From: Saccoglossus kowalevskii | Lineage: Eukaryota > Hemichordata > Enteropneusta > Harrimaniidae | Length of the DNA: 25,399 nucleotides | NCBI RefSeq assembly: GCF_000003605.2 | Contig: NW_003134431.1 | Coordinates: 1-25,399, forward strand | Reading direction: 5' to 3' | Part shown: positions 1 through 14,788 of the stretch, in pieces | Layout: every line of letters begins with the position of its first letter | Position numbering within the stretch: the stretch's first letter is position 1 | Translations under genes and position numbers: made by a program | The notes under the pieces: generated by a model | What the model saw: only the letters and a program-made list of their open reading frames with translations | The model's database searches: none | Told to the model about the DNA's origin: nothing

Positions 1-718
1 ACGCATATGCACATATATGTGTTGGATGACCAACTGATCACACATATGCACATATATTTGTTTGATGACCAACTGATCACACATATGCACATATATGTGT
101 GTGATGACCAACTGATCACGCATATGCACATATATTTGTTTGATGACCAACTGGTCACACATATGCACATATATTTGTTTGATGACCAACTGATCACACA
201 TATGCACATATGTGTTTAATGACCACCTGATCACACATATGCACATATATGTGTTTGATGACCAACTGATCACACATATGCACATATATTTGTTTGATGA
301 CCAACTGATCACACATATGCACATATATGTGTTTAATGACCAACTGATCACACATATGCACGTATATTTGTGTAATGACCAACTGATCACATATATGCAC
401 ATATATGTGTTTAATGACCAACTGATCACACATATGCACATATATTTGTTGGATGACCAACTGATCACACATATGCACATATATTTGTTGGATGACCAAC
501 TGATCACACATATGCACATATATTTGTTTGATGACCAACTTATCACACATATGCACATATATTTTTTGGATGACCAACTGATCACACATATGCACATATA
601 TGTGTTTAATGACCAACTGATCACACATATGCACATATATTTGTTTGATGACCAACTGATCACACATATGCACATATATTTGTTTGATGACCAACTGATC
701 ACACATATGCACATATAT
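1..718. repeat. Duplicated satellite block, matches 21231-21948
   Basis: By direct reading, bases 1-718 match 21231-21948 (offset 21230) with no difference that I found; the first mismatch is at 719 (t) against 21949 (g). The block holds a distinctive unit order: a GTGTTGG unit, a GTGTGTG unit with CGCATATG, a CTGGTC unit, a 37-bp unit followed by GACCACCTG, the CACGTATATTTGTGTAATG unit at 361, two TTGTTGG units and a TTTTTTGG unit. Such an order is very unlikely to arise twice, so one block is a copy of the other. The left edge is unknown because it lies at the window start. Confidence 0.9.
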
Positions 719-1320
719 TTGTTTGATGACCAACTGATCACACATATGCACATATATTTGTTTCATGACCAACTATCACACATATGCACATATATTTGTT
801 TGATGACCAACTGATCACACATATGCACATATATTTGTTTCATGACCACTTATCACACATATGCACATATATTTGTTTGATGACCAACTGATCACACATA
901 TGCACATATATTTGTTTCATGACCAACTTATCACACATATGCACATATATTTGTTTGATGACCAACTGATCACACATATGCACATATATTTGTTGGATGA
1001 CCAACTGATCACACATATGCACATATATTTGTTTGATGACCAACTTGTCACACATATGCACATATATTTGTTTGATGACCAACTGATGACACATATGCAC
1101 ATATATTTGTTGGGTGACCAACTGATCACACATATGCACATATATTTGTTTGATGACCAACTGATCACACATATGCACATATATTTGTTTCATGACCAAC
1201 TGATGACACATATGGACATATATTTGTTTCATGACCAACTGATGACACATATGCACATATATTTGTTTGATGACCAACTGATGACACATATGCACATATA
1301 TTTGTTTCATGACCAACTGA

Positions 1321-2256
1321 TCACACATATGCACATATATTTGTTTCATGACCAACTGATCACACATATGCACATATATTTTTTTCATGACCAACTGATG
1401 ACACATATGCACATATATTTGTTTGATGACCAACTGATGACACATATGCACATATATTTGTTTGATGACCAACTGATCACACATATGCACATATATTTGT
1501 TTGATGACCAACTGATCACACATATGCACATATATTTGTTTGATGACCAACTGATCACACATATGCACATATATTTGTTTGATGACCAACTGATCACACA
1601 TATGCACATATATTTGTTTGATGACCAACTGATCACACATATGCACATATATTTGTTTGATGACCAACTGATCACACATATGCACATATATTTGTTTAAT
1701 GACCAACTGATCACACATATGCACATATATTTGTTTAATGACCAACTGATGACACATATGCACATATATTTGTTTCATGACCAACTGATCACACATATGC
1801 ACATATATTTGTTTCATGACCAACTGATCACACATATGCACATATATTTTTTTCATGACCAACTGATGACACATATGCACATATATTTGTTTGATGACCA
1901 ACTGATGACACATATGCACATATATTTGTTTGATGACCAACTGATCACACATATGCACATATATTTGTTTGATGACCAACTGATCACACATATGCACATA
2001 TATTTGTTTGATGACCAACTTATCACACATATGCACATATATTTGTTTGATGACCAACTGATCACACATATGCACATATATTTGTTTGATGACCAACTGA
2101 TCACACATATGCACATATATTTGTTTAATGACCAACTGATCACACATATGCACATATATTTGTTTAATGACCAACTGATCACACATATGCACATATATTT
2201 GTTTGATGACCAACTGATCACACATATGCACATATATGTGTTTAATGACCAACTGA
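1321..2256. repeat. 12-unit higher-order repeat, period 468 bp
   Basis: The rare TTTTTTCATGACC unit occurs at about 1380 and again 468 bp (12 x 39) later. In both places it is preceded by two TTTC units and followed by CTGATGA units and a run of TTTG units, so a 12-unit block is repeated in tandem. The two copies are not perfect. The second has a CTTATC variant at about 2019, and the run of TTTG units before the two TTTAATG units is one unit shorter, showing that single-unit gain or loss happened after the block duplicated. Confidence 0.8.
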
Positions 2257-2319
2257 TCACACATATGCACATATATTTGTTTCATGACCAACTGATCACA
2301 CATATGCACATATATTTGT
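1934..2319. repeat. Dispersed block, matches 8139-8524
   Basis: Nine consecutive variant units occur in the same order at both places: TTTG, TTTG with CTTATC, TTTG, TTTG, TTTA, TTTA, TTTG, the GTGTTTA unit, then TTTC. The offset is 6205 bp, fixed by the CTTATC marker (2021 and 8226) and by the GTG of the GTGTTTA unit (2238 and 8443). The match ends where TTTC at 2319 meets TTTG at 8524. I saw no difference inside. Confidence 0.75.
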
Positions 2320-3130
2320 TTCATGACCAACTGATCACACATATGCACATATATTTGTTTGATGACCAACTGATCACACATATGCACATATATTTGTTTG
2401 ATGACCAACTGATCACACATATGCACATATATTTGTTTGATGACCAACTGATCACACATATGCACATATATTTGTTTGATGACCAACTGATCACGCATAT
2501 GCACATATATTTGTTTGATGACCAACTGATCACACATATGCACATATATTTGTTTGATGACCAACTGATCACACATATGCACATATATTTGTTTAATGAC
2601 CAACTGATCACACATATGCACATATATTTGTTTGATGACCAACGGATCACACATATGCACATATATTTGTTTCATGACCAACTGATCACACATATGCACA
2701 TATATTTGTTTGATGACCAACTGGTCACACATATGCACATATATGTGTTGGATGACTAACTTATCACATATATGCACATATATGTGTTTGATGACTAACT
2801 TATCACATATATGCACATATATGTGTTTGATGACCAACTGATCACACATATGCACAAATATTTGTTTGATGACCAACTGATCACACATATGCACATATAT
2901 TTGTTTGATGACCAACTGATCACACATATGCACATATATGTGTTTAATGACCAACTGATCACACATATGCACATATATTTGTTTGATGACCAACTGATCA
3001 CACATATGCACATATATTTGTTTGATGACCAACTGATCACACATATGCACATATATTTGTTTGATGACCAACTGATCACACATATGCACTTATATTTGTT
3101 TGATGACCAACTGATCACACATATGCATAT

Positions 3131-4345
3131 ACCGGTATATTTTTTTCATGACCAACTGATCACACATATGCACATATATTTGTTTGATGACCAACTGATC
3201 ACACATATGCACATATATGTGTTTAATGACCAACTGATCACGCATATACACATATATTTGTTTAATGACCAACTGATCACACATATGCACATATATGTGT
3301 TTAATGACCAACTGATCACACATATGCACATATATTTGTTTGATGACCAACTGATTACACATATGCACATATATTTGTTTGATGACCAACTGATCACACA
3401 TATGCACATATATTTGTTTGATGACCAACTGATCACGCATATGCACATATATTTGTTTAATGACCAACTGGTCACACATATGCACATATATTTGTTTGAT
3501 GACCAACTGATCACACATATGCACTTATATTTGTTTAATGACCAACTGATCACACATATGCACATATATTTGTTTGATGACCAACTGATCACACATATGC
3601 ACATATATTTGTTTGATGACCAACTGATCACACATATGCACATATATTTGTTTGATGACCAACTGATCACACATATGCACATATATTTGTTTGATGACCA
3701 ACTGATCACACATATGCACTTATATTTGTTTGATGACCAACTGATCACACATATGCATATACCGGTATATTTTTTTGATGACCAACTGATCACACATATG
3801 CACATATATTTGTTTGATGACCAACTGATCACACATATGCACATATATGTGTTTAATGACCAACTGATCACGCATATACACATATATTTGTTTAATGACC
3901 AACTGATCACACATATGCACATATATGTGTTTAATGACCAACTGATCACACATATGCACATATATTTGTTTGATGACCAACTGATTACACATATGCACAT
4001 ATATTTGTTTGATGACCAACTGATCACACATATGCACATATATTTGTTTGATGACCAACTGATCACGCATATGCACATATATTTGTTTAATGACCAACTG
4101 ATCACACATATGCACATATATTTGTTTGATGACCAACTGATCACACATATGCACTTATATTTGTTTAATGACCAACTGATCACACATATGCACATATATT
4201 TGTTTGATGACCAACTGATCACACATATGCACATATATTTGTTTGATGACCAACTGATCTCACATATGCACATATATTTGTTTGATGACCAACTGATCAC
4301 ACATATGCACATATATTTGTTTGATGACCAACTGATCACACATAT
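3131..4345. repeat. 16-unit higher-order repeat, period 630 bp, with 45-bp marker units
   Basis: ACCGGTATAT, part of a 45-bp long unit, begins at 3131 and again at 3761, exactly 630 bp later (16 x 39 + 6). The order of all variant units between them repeats after 3761, including CGCATATACAC, the GATTACAC unit and the CACTTATATTTG units. Differences are few: C versus G in TTTTTTCATG/TTTTTTGATG, and GGTCAC versus GATCAC at about 3469 and 4099. The copies part after about 4259. A third marker at 5010 begins a partial copy through about 5240; it lies 1249 bp from the second, explained by 32 units, the 6-bp insert, and losses of 2 bp (about 4390) and 3 bp (about 4631). Confidence 0.88.
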
Positions 4346-5432
4346 GCACATATATTTGTTTGATGACCAACTGATCACACATATGCACATATTTGTTTGA
4401 TGACCAACTGATCACACATATGCACATATATTTGTTTAATGACCAACTGATCACACATATGCACTTATATTTGTTTGATGACCAACTGATCACATATATG
4501 CACATATATTTGTTTGATGACCAACTGATCACACATATGCACATATATTTGTTTGATGACCAACTGATCACACATATGCACTTATATTTGTTTGATGACC
4601 AACTGATCACATATATGCACATATATTTGTTTGACCAACTGATCACACATATGCACATATATTTGTTTCATGACCAACTGATCACACATATGCTCATATA
4701 TTTGTTTGATGACCAACTGATCACACATATGCACAAATATTTGTTTGATGACCAACTGATAACACATATGCACATATATTTGTTTGATGACCAACTGATC
4801 ACACATATGCACATATATGTGTTTAATGACCAACTGATCACACATATGCACATATATTTGTTTGATGACCAACTGATCACACATATGCACATATATTTGT
4901 TTGATGACCAACTGATCACACATATGCACATATATTTGTTTGATGACCAACTGATCACACATATGCACTTATATTTGTTTGATGACCAACTGATCACACA
5001 TATGCATATACCGGTATATTTTTTTGATGACCAACTGATCACACATATGCACATATATTTGTTTGATGACCAACTGATCACACATATGCACATATATGTG
5101 TTTAATGACCAACTGATCACGCATATGCACATATATTTGTTTAATGACCAACTGATCACACATATGCACATATATGTGTTTAATGACCAACTGATCACAC
5201 ATATGCACATATATTTGTTTGATGACCAACTGATTACACATATGCACATATATTTGTTTGATGACCAACTGATCACACATATGCACATATATTTGTTTGA
5301 TGACCAACTGATCACACATATGCACATATATTTGTTTGATGACCAACTTATCACATATATGCACATATATTTGTTTCATGACCAACTGATCACACATATG
5401 CACATATATTTGTTTCATGACCAACTGATCAC

Positions 5433-5878
5433 ACATATGCACATATATTTGTTTCATGACCAACTTATCACACATATGCACATATATTTGTTTGATGACC
5501 AACTGATTACACATATGCACATATATTTGTTTGATGACCAACTGATCACACATATGCACATATATTTGTTTGATGACCAACTGATCACACATATGCACAT
5601 ATATTTGTTGGATGACCAACTGATGACACATATGCACATATATTTGTTTGATGACCAACTGATCACACATATGCACATATATTTGTTTGATGACCAACTG
5701 ATCACACATATGCACATATATTTGTTTGATGACCAACTGATTACACATATGCACATATATTTGTTTGATGACCAACTGATGACACATATGCACATATATT
5801 TGTTTGATGACCAACTGATCACACATATGCACATATATTTGTTGGATGACCAACTGATGACACATATGCACATATATT
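5433..5878. repeat. Dispersed block, matches 15353-15798
   Basis: The run from the TTTCATGACC unit with CTTATC (5461-5470) through GATTACAC, several TTTG units, TTGTTGG with CTGATGA, and the second GATTACAC and CTGATGA units has the same order at 15353-15798, at a constant offset of 9920 bp. The match ends at an extra T in the right copy, which reads ATATATTTTGTTTG at about 15793-15806. The right copy follows directly on a different block (14789-15353), so 15353 is a junction between two pieces. Confidence 0.8.
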
Positions 5879-6384
5879 TGTTTGATGACCAACTGATCAC
5901 ACATATGCACATATATTTGTTTGATGACCAACTGATCACACATATGCACATATATTTGTTTGATGACCAACTGGTCACACATATGCACATATATGTGTTT
6001 AATGACCAACTGATCACACATATGCTCATATATTTGTTTGATGACCAACTGATCACACATATGCACATGTATTTGTTTGATGACCAACTGATCACACATA
6101 TGCACATATATTTGTTTGATGACCAACTGATCACGCATATGCACATATATTTGTTTGATGACCAACTGATCACACATATGCACATATATTTGTTTGATGA
6201 CCAACTGATCACACATATGCACATATATTTGTTTAATGACAAACTGATCACACATATGCACATATATTTGATGACCAACTGATCACACATATGCACAAAT
6301 ATTTGTCTGATGACCAACTGATCACACATATGGACATATATTTGTTTGATCAACTGATCACACATATGCACATATATGTGTTTA

Positions 6385-6648
6385 ATGACCAACTGATCAC
6401 ACATATGCACATATATTTGTTTAATGACCAACTGATCACACATATGCACATATATTTGTTTGATGACCAACTGATCACACATATGCACATATATGTGTTT
6501 GATGACCAACTGATCACACATATGCACATATGTGTTTAATGACCACCTGATCACGCATATGCACATATATTTGTTTGATGACCAACTGATCACACACATG
6601 CACATATATTTGTTTGATGACCAACTGATCACACATATGCACATATAT
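6385..6648. repeat. Dispersed block, matches 20205-20468
   Basis: The offset is 13820 bp. Both copies hold a TTTAATG unit, a GTGTTTG unit, a 37-bp unit, GACCACCTGATCACGCATATG and then the rare CACACACATGCAC sequence (about 6591 and 20411). They diverge at 6649, where the right copy carries an extra standard unit before rejoining the same downstream order (GTGTTTA unit, then the CACGTATAT unit). That gives a clear case of single-unit insertion within a duplicated block. Confidence 0.8.
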
Positions 6649-7499
6649 GTGTTTAATGACCAACTGATCACACATATGCACGTATATTTGTGTAATGACC
6701 AACTGATCACATATATGCACATATATGTGTTTAATGACCAACTGATCACACATATGCACATATATTTGTTGGATGACCAACTGATCACACATATGCACAT
6801 ATATTTGTTGGATGACCAACTGATCACACATATGCACATATATTTGTTTGATGACCAACTTATCACACATATGCACATATATTTGTTTGATGACCAACTG
6901 ATCACACATATGCACATATATGTGTTTAATGACCAACTGATCACACATATGCACATATATTTGTTTGATGACCAACTGATCACACATATGCACATATATT
7001 TGTTTGATGACCAACTGATCACACATATGCACATATATTTGTTTGATGACCAACTGATCACACATATGCACATATATTTGTTTCATGACCAACTGATCAC
7101 ACATATGCACATATATTTGTTTGATGACCAACTGATCACACATATGCACATATATTTGTTTCATGACCAACTGATCACACATATGCACATATATTTGTTG
7201 GATGACCAACTTATCACACATATGCACATATATTTGTTTGATGACCAACTGATCACACATATGCACATATATTTGTTTCATGACCAACTGATCACACATA
7301 TGCACATATATTTGTTTGATGACCAACTGATCACACATATGCACATATATTTGTTTGATGACCAACTGATCACACATATGCACTTATATTTGTTTCATGA
7401 CCAACTTATCACACATATGCACATATATTTGTTTCATGACCAACTTGTCACACATATGCACATATATTTGTTTCATGACCAACTGATCACACATATGCA

Positions 7500-9860
7500 C
7501 ATATATTTGTTTGATGACCAACTGATCACACATATGCACATATATTTGTTTCATGACCAACTGATCACACATATGCACATATATTTGTTGGATGACCAAC
7601 TTATCACACATATGCACATATATTTGTTTGATGACCAACTGATCACACATATGCACATATATTTGTTTCATGACCAACTTATCACACATATGCGCATATA
7701 TTTGTTTGATGACCAACTGATCACACATATGCACATATATTTGTTTCATGACCAACTGATCACACATATGCACATATATTTGTTTGATGACCAACTGATC
7801 ACACATATGCACATATATTTGTTTGATGACCAACTGATCACACATATGCACTTATATTTGTTTGATGACCAACTGATCACACATATGCACATATATTTGT
7901 TTGATGACCAATTGATCACACATATGCACATATATTTGTTTCATGACCAACTGATCACACATATGCGCATATATGTGTTTAATGACCAACTGATCACACA
8001 TATGCACATATATTTGTTTGATGACCAACTGATCACACATATGCACATATATTTGTTTGATGACCAACTGATCACACATATGCACATATATTTGTTTGAT
8101 GACCAACTGATCACACATATGCACATATATTTGTTTCATGACCAACTGATCACACATATGCACATATATTTGTTTGATGACCAACTGATCACACATATGC
8201 ACATATATTTGTTTGATGACCAACTTATCACACATATGCACATATATTTGTTTGATGACCAACTGATCACACATATGCACATATATTTGTTTGATGACCA
8301 ACTGATCACACATATGCACATATATTTGTTTAATGACCAACTGATCACACATATGCACATATATTTGTTTAATGACCAACTGATCACACATATGCACATA
8401 TATTTGTTTGATGACCAACTGATCACACATATGCACATATATGTGTTTAATGACCAACTGATCACACATATGCACATATATTTGTTTCATGACCAACTGA
8501 TCACACATATGCACATATATTTGTTTGATGACCAACTGATCACACATATGCACATATATTTGTTTGATGACCAACTGATCACACATATGCACATATATTT
8601 GTTTCATGACCAACTGATCACACATATGCACATATATTTGTTGGATGACCAACTTATCACACATATGCACATATATTTGTTTGATGACCAACTGATCACA
8701 CATATGCACATATATTTGTTTCATGACCAACTTATCACACATATGCGCATATATTTGTTTGATGACCAACTGATCACACATATGCACATATATTTGTTTC
8801 ATGACCAACTGATCACACATATGCACTTATATTTGTTTGATGACCAACTGATCACACATATGCACATATATTTGTTTCATGACCAACTGATCACACATAT
8901 GCGCATATATGTGTTTAATGACCAACTGATCACACATATGCACATATATTTGTTGGATGACCAACTGATCACACATATGCACATATATTTGTTTCATGAC
9001 CAACTGATCACACATATGCACATATATTTGTTTCATGACCAACTGATCACATATATGCACATATATTTGTTTGATGACCAACTGATCACACATATGCACA
9101 TATATTTGTTTCATGACCAACTGATCACACATATGCACATATATTTGTTTGATGACCAACTGATCACACATATGCACATATATTTGTTTGATGACCAACT
9201 GATCACACATATGCACATATATTTGTTTCATGACCAACTGATCACACATATGCACATATATTTGTTTGATGACCAACTGATCACACATATGCACATATAT
9301 TTGTTTGATGACCAACTGATCACACATATGCACATATATGTGTTTGATGACCAACTGATCACACATATGCACATATATTTGTTTGATGACCAACTGATCA
9401 CACATATGCACATATATTTGTTTGATTACCAACTGATCACACATATGCACATATATTTGTTTCATGACCAACTGATCACACATATGCACATATATTTGTT
9501 TGATGACCAACTGATCACACATATGCACATATATTTGTTTGATGACCAACTGATCACACATATGCACATATATTTGTTTCATGACCAACTTATCACACAT
9601 ATGCACATATATTTGTTTGATGACCAACTGATCACACATATGCACATATATTTGTTTGATGACCAACTGATCACACATATGCACATATATTTGTTTCATG
9701 ACCAACTGATCACACATATGCACATATATTTGTTGGATGACCAACTTATCACACATATGCACATATATTTGTTTGATGACCAACTGATCACACATATGCA
9801 CATATATTTGTTTCATGACCAACTTATCACACATATGCGCATATATTTGTTTGATGACCA
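7500..9860. repeat. 27/28-unit higher-order repeats in the middle of the array
   Basis: A set of units (TTTC, TTGTTGG with CTTATC, TTTG, TTTC with CTTATC, TGCGCATATATTTG, TTTG) recurs three times. The TGCGCATATAT marker with TTTG lies at 7691, 8744 and 9836, spacings of 1053 (27 x 39) and 1092 (28 x 39). The TTGTTGG plus CTTATC unit at about 7590, 8642 and 9734 keeps the same spacings. The one-unit difference between periods indicates local gain or loss of a single unit after a larger duplication. Units between the markers agree only partly, so these copies are older or more converted than the 1086-bp pair downstream. Confidence 0.72.
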
Positions 9861-9994
9861 ACTGATCACACATATGCACATATATTTGTTTCATGACCAA
9901 CTGATCACACATATGCACATATATTTGTTTCATGACCAACTGATCACACATATGCACATATATTTGTTTGATGACCAACTGATCACACATATGC

Positions 9995-10585
9995 ACTTAT
10001 ATTTGTTTGATGACCAACTGATCACACATATGCACATATATTTGTTTGATGACCAATTGATCACACATATGCACATATATTTGTTTCATGACCAACTGAT
10101 CACACATATGCGCATACATGTGTTTAATGACCAACTGATCACACATATGCACATATATTTGTTTGATGACCAACTGATCACACATATGCACATATATTTG
10201 TTTGATGACCAACTGATCACACATATGCACATATATTTGTTTGATGACCAACTGATCACACATATGCACATATATTTGTTTCATGACCAACTGATCACAC
10301 ATATGCACATATATTTGTTTGATGACCAACTGATCACACATATGCACATATATTTGTTTGATGACCAACTGATCACACATGCACATATATTTGTTCGATG
10401 ACCAACTGATGACACATATGCACATATATTTGTTTGATGACCAACTGATCACACATATGCACATATATGTGTTTGATGACCAACTGATCACACATATGCA
10501 CATATATGTGTTTGATGACCAACTGATCACACATATGCACATATATTTGTTTGATGACCAACTGATCACACATATGCACATATAT
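9995..10585. repeat. Dispersed block, matches 23464-24053
   Basis: The offset is 13468 bp. Shared rare markers are CCAATTGATC (10053 and 23521), TGCGCATACATGTG (10109 and 23577), the 37-bp CACACATGCAC unit followed by TTGTTCGATG (about 10378 and 23846), CTGATGACAC, and two GTGTTTG units in a row. The right copy begins one base out of step because a T is missing from ATATTGTTTG at about 23470, and it has a CATATATAT variant at about 23889. The copies part where the left has TTTG and the right TTTC. Confidence 0.85.
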
Positions 10586-10999
10586 TTGTTTGATGACCAA
10601 CTGATCACACATATGCACATATATTTGTTTCATGACCAACTGATCACACATATGCACATATATTTGTTTGATGACCAACTGATCACACATATGCACATAC
10701 ATTTGTTTGATGACCAACGTATCACACATATGCACATATATATTTGTTGGATGACCAACTGATCACACATATGCACATATATTTGTTTGATGACCAACTG
10801 ATCACACATATGCACATATATTTGTTTGATGACCAACTGATCACACATATGCACATATATTTGTTTGATGACCAACTGATCACACATATGCACATATATT
10901 TGTTTGATGACCAACTGATCACACATATGCACATATATTTGTTTGATGACCAACTGATCACACATATGCACATATATTTGTTTGATGACCAACTGATCA

Positions 11000-13016
11000 C
11001 ACATATGCACATATATTTGTTTGATGACCAACTTATCTCACATATGCACATATATTTGTTTGATGACCAACTGATCACACATATGCACATATATTTGTTT
11101 GATGACCAACTGATCACACATATGCACATATATTTGTTTCATGACCAACTGGTCACACATGCACATATATATGTTGGATGACCAACTGATCACACATATG
11201 CACATATATTTGTTTGATGACCAACTGATCACACATATGCACATATATTTGTTTGATGACCAACTGATCACACATATGCACATATATTTGTTTGATGACC
11301 AACTGATCACACATATGCACATATATTTGTTTGATGACCAACTGATCACACATATGCACATATATTTGTTTGATGACCAACTGATCACACATATGCACAT
11401 ATATTTGTTTCGTGACCAACTGGTCACACATGCACATATATGTGTTGGATGACCAACTGATCACACATATGCACATATATGTGTTTGATGACCAACTGAT
11501 CACGCATATGCACATATATGTGTTTGATGACCAACTGATCACACATATGCACATATATTTGTTTGATGACTAACTGATCACACATATGCACATATATTTG
11601 TTTGATGACCGACTGATCACACATATGCACATATATGTGTTTGATGACCAACTGATCACACATATGCACATGTATTTGTTTGATGACCAACTGATCACAC
11701 ATATGCACATATATTTGTTTCATGACCAACTGGTCACACATGCACATATATTTGTTTGATGACCAACTGATCACACATATGCACATATATTTGTTTCATG
11801 ACCAACTGATCACACATATGCACATATATTTGTTTGATGACCAACTGATCACACATATGCACATATATTTGTTTGATGACCAACTGATCACACATATGCA
11901 CATATATTTGTTTCATGACCAACTGATCACACATATGCACATATATTTGTTGGATGACCAACTGATCACGCATATGCACATATATTTGTTTCATGACCAA
12001 TTGATCACACATATGCACATATATTTGTTGGATGACCAACTGATCACACATATGCACATATATTTGTTTGATGACCAACTGATCACACATATGCACATAT
12101 ATTTGTTTGATGACCAACTTATCTCACATATGCACATATATTTGTTTGATGACCAACTGATCACACATATGCACATATATTTGTTTGATGACCAACTGAT
12201 CACACATATGCACATATATTTGTTTCATGACCAACTGGTCACACATGCACATATATATGTTGGATGACCAACTGATCACACATATGCACATATATTTGTT
12301 TGATGACCAACTGATCACACATATGCACATATATTTGTTTGATGACCAACTGATCACACATATGCACATATATTTGTTTGATGACCAACTGATCACACAT
12401 ATGCACATATATTTGTTTGATGACCAACTGATCACACATATGCACATATATTTGTTTGATGACCAACTGATCACACATATGCACATTTATTTGTTTCGTG
12501 ACCAACTGGTCACACATGCACATATATGTGTTGGATGACCAACTGATCACACATATGCACATATATGTGTTTGATGACCAACTGATCACGCATATGCACA
12601 TATATGTGTTTGATGACCAACTGATCACACATATGCACATATATTTGTTTGATGACCAACTGATCACACATATGCACATATATTTGTTTGATGACCGACT
12701 GATCACACATATGCACATATATGTGTTTGATGACCAACTGATCACACATATGCACATGTATTTGTTTGATGACCAACTGATCACACATATGCACATATAT
12801 TTGTTTCATGACCAACTGGTCACACATGCACATATATTTGTTTGATGACCAACTGATCACACATATGCACATATATTTGTTTCATGACCAACTGATCACA
12901 CATATGCACATATATTTGTTTGATGACCAACTGATCACACATATGCACATATATTTGTTTGATGACCAACTGATCACACATATGCACATATATTTGTTTC
13001 ATGACCAACTGATCAC
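11000..13016. repeat. 28-unit higher-order repeat, period 1086 bp
   Basis: Two tandem copies are offset by 1086 bp, which equals 28 x 39 minus 6. Each copy holds three 37-bp units (ACACATGCAC near 11157, 11428, 11739 and near 12243, 12514, 12825), accounting for the missing 6 bp. Other shared markers are ATCTCACATATG (11035 and 12121), ATATATATGTTGG, GTTTCGTGACC (about 11408 and 12494), GACCGACTG and ACATGTATTTG. Differences include CACATTTATTTG in the second copy (about 12483) against CACATATATTTG in the first, and GACTAACTG in the first (about 11568) against GACCAACTG. The copies diverge after about 11930/13016. This is the cleanest long tandem duplication in the array. Confidence 0.88.
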
Positions 13017-13645
13017 ACATATGCACATATATTTGTTTGATGATCAACTGATCACACATATGCACATATATTTGTTTCATGACCAACTGATCACACATAT
13101 GCACATATATTTGTTTGATGACCAACTGATCACACATATGCACATATATTTGTTTGATGACCAACTGATCACACATATGCACATATATTTGTTTGATGAC
13201 CAACTTGTCACACATATGCACATATATTTGTTGGATGACCAACTGATCACACATATGCACATATATTTGTTTGATGACCAACTGATCACGCATATGCACA
13301 TATATTTGTTTAATGACCAACTGATAACACATATGCACATATATTTGTTTGATGACCAACTGATCACACATATGCACATATATTTGTTTGATGACCAACT
13401 GATTACACATATGCACATATATGTGTTTCATGACCAACTTATCACACATATGCACATATATTTGTTTGATGACCAACTGATCACACATATGCACATATAT
13501 TTGTTTGATGACCAACTGATCACACATATGCACATATATTTGTTTGATGACCAACTGATCACACATATGCACATATATTTGTTTGATGACCAACTGATCA
13601 CGCATATGCATATATATTTGTTTGATGACCAACTGATCACACATA
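12884..13645. repeat. Dispersed block, matches 22698-23459
   Basis: The offset is 9814 bp, becoming 9815 after an extra T at about 23396. Shared markers in order are TGATGATCAACTG (13041 and 22855), CTTGTCACAC (13205 and 23019), a TTGTTGG unit, CTGATAACAC, CTGATTACAC, a GTGTTTC unit with CTTATC, and CGCATATGCATATATATTTG (13602 and 23416). The right copy differs by TTTTC for TTTG near 23396-23400. It ends at the CACTTATATT unit, where it switches to the block related to 9995-10585. Confidence 0.85.
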
Positions 13646-14788
13646 TGCACTTATATTTGTTTAATGACCAACTGATCACACATATGCACATATATTTGTT
13701 TGATGACCAACTGATCACACATATGCACATATATTTGTTTAATGACCAACTGATCACACATATGCACATATATTTGTTGGATGACCAACTGATCACACAT
13801 ATGCACATATATTTGTTTCATGACCAACTGATGACACATATGCACATATATTTGTTTCATGACCAACTGATGACACATATGCACATATATTTGTTTGATG
13901 ACCAACTGATGACACATATGCACATATATTTGTTTCATGACAACTGATCACACATATGCACATATATTTGTTTCATGACCAACTGATCACACATATGCAC
14001 ATATATTTTTTTCATGACCAACTGATGACACATATGCACATAAATTTGTTTCATGACCAACTGATCACACATATGCACATATATTTGTTTGATGACCAAC
14101 TGATCACACATATGCACATATATGTGTTTGATGACCAACTTATCACACATATGCACATATATTTGTTTCATGACCAACTGATCACGCATATACACATATA
14201 TTTGTTTCATGACCAACTGATCACACATATGCACATATATTTGTTGGATGACCAACTTATCACACATATGCACATATATTTGTTTGATGACCAACTGATC
14301 ACACATATGCACATATATTTGTTTGATGACCAACTGATCACACTTATGCACATATATTTGTTGGATGACCAACTGATCACGCATATGCACATATATGTGT
14401 TTCATGACCAACTGATCACACATATGCACATATATTTGTTGGATGACCATCTGATCACACATATGCACATATATTTGTTTGATGACCAACTGATCACACA
14501 TATGCACATATATTTGTTTGATGACCAACTGATCACACATATGCACATATATTTGTTTGATGACCAACTTATCACACATATGCACATATATTTGTTGGAT
14601 GACCAACTGATCACACATATGCACATATATTTGTTTGATGACCAACTGATCACACTTATGCACATATATTTGTTGGATGACCAACTTATCACACATATGC
14701 ACATATATTTGTTTCATGACCAACTGATCACACATATGCACATATATTTGTTTGATGACCAACTGATCACACATATGCACATATATTG

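Noticed and set aside
840-3089. 749-codon reverse open frame with a Cys- and His-containing repeat (YVHMCDQLVIKQI)
   Set aside because: Same repeat read on the minus strand. The regular Cys/His spacing comes from the DNA period and does not amount to evidence of a metal-binding protein.
6532-10401. 1289-codon forward open frame with a 13-residue repeat
   Set aside because: It is a consequence of a stop-free 39-bp unit. Comparable frames exist on the other strand, unit differences are not biased to silent sites, and 1-3 bp indels elsewhere in the array break the frame freely.
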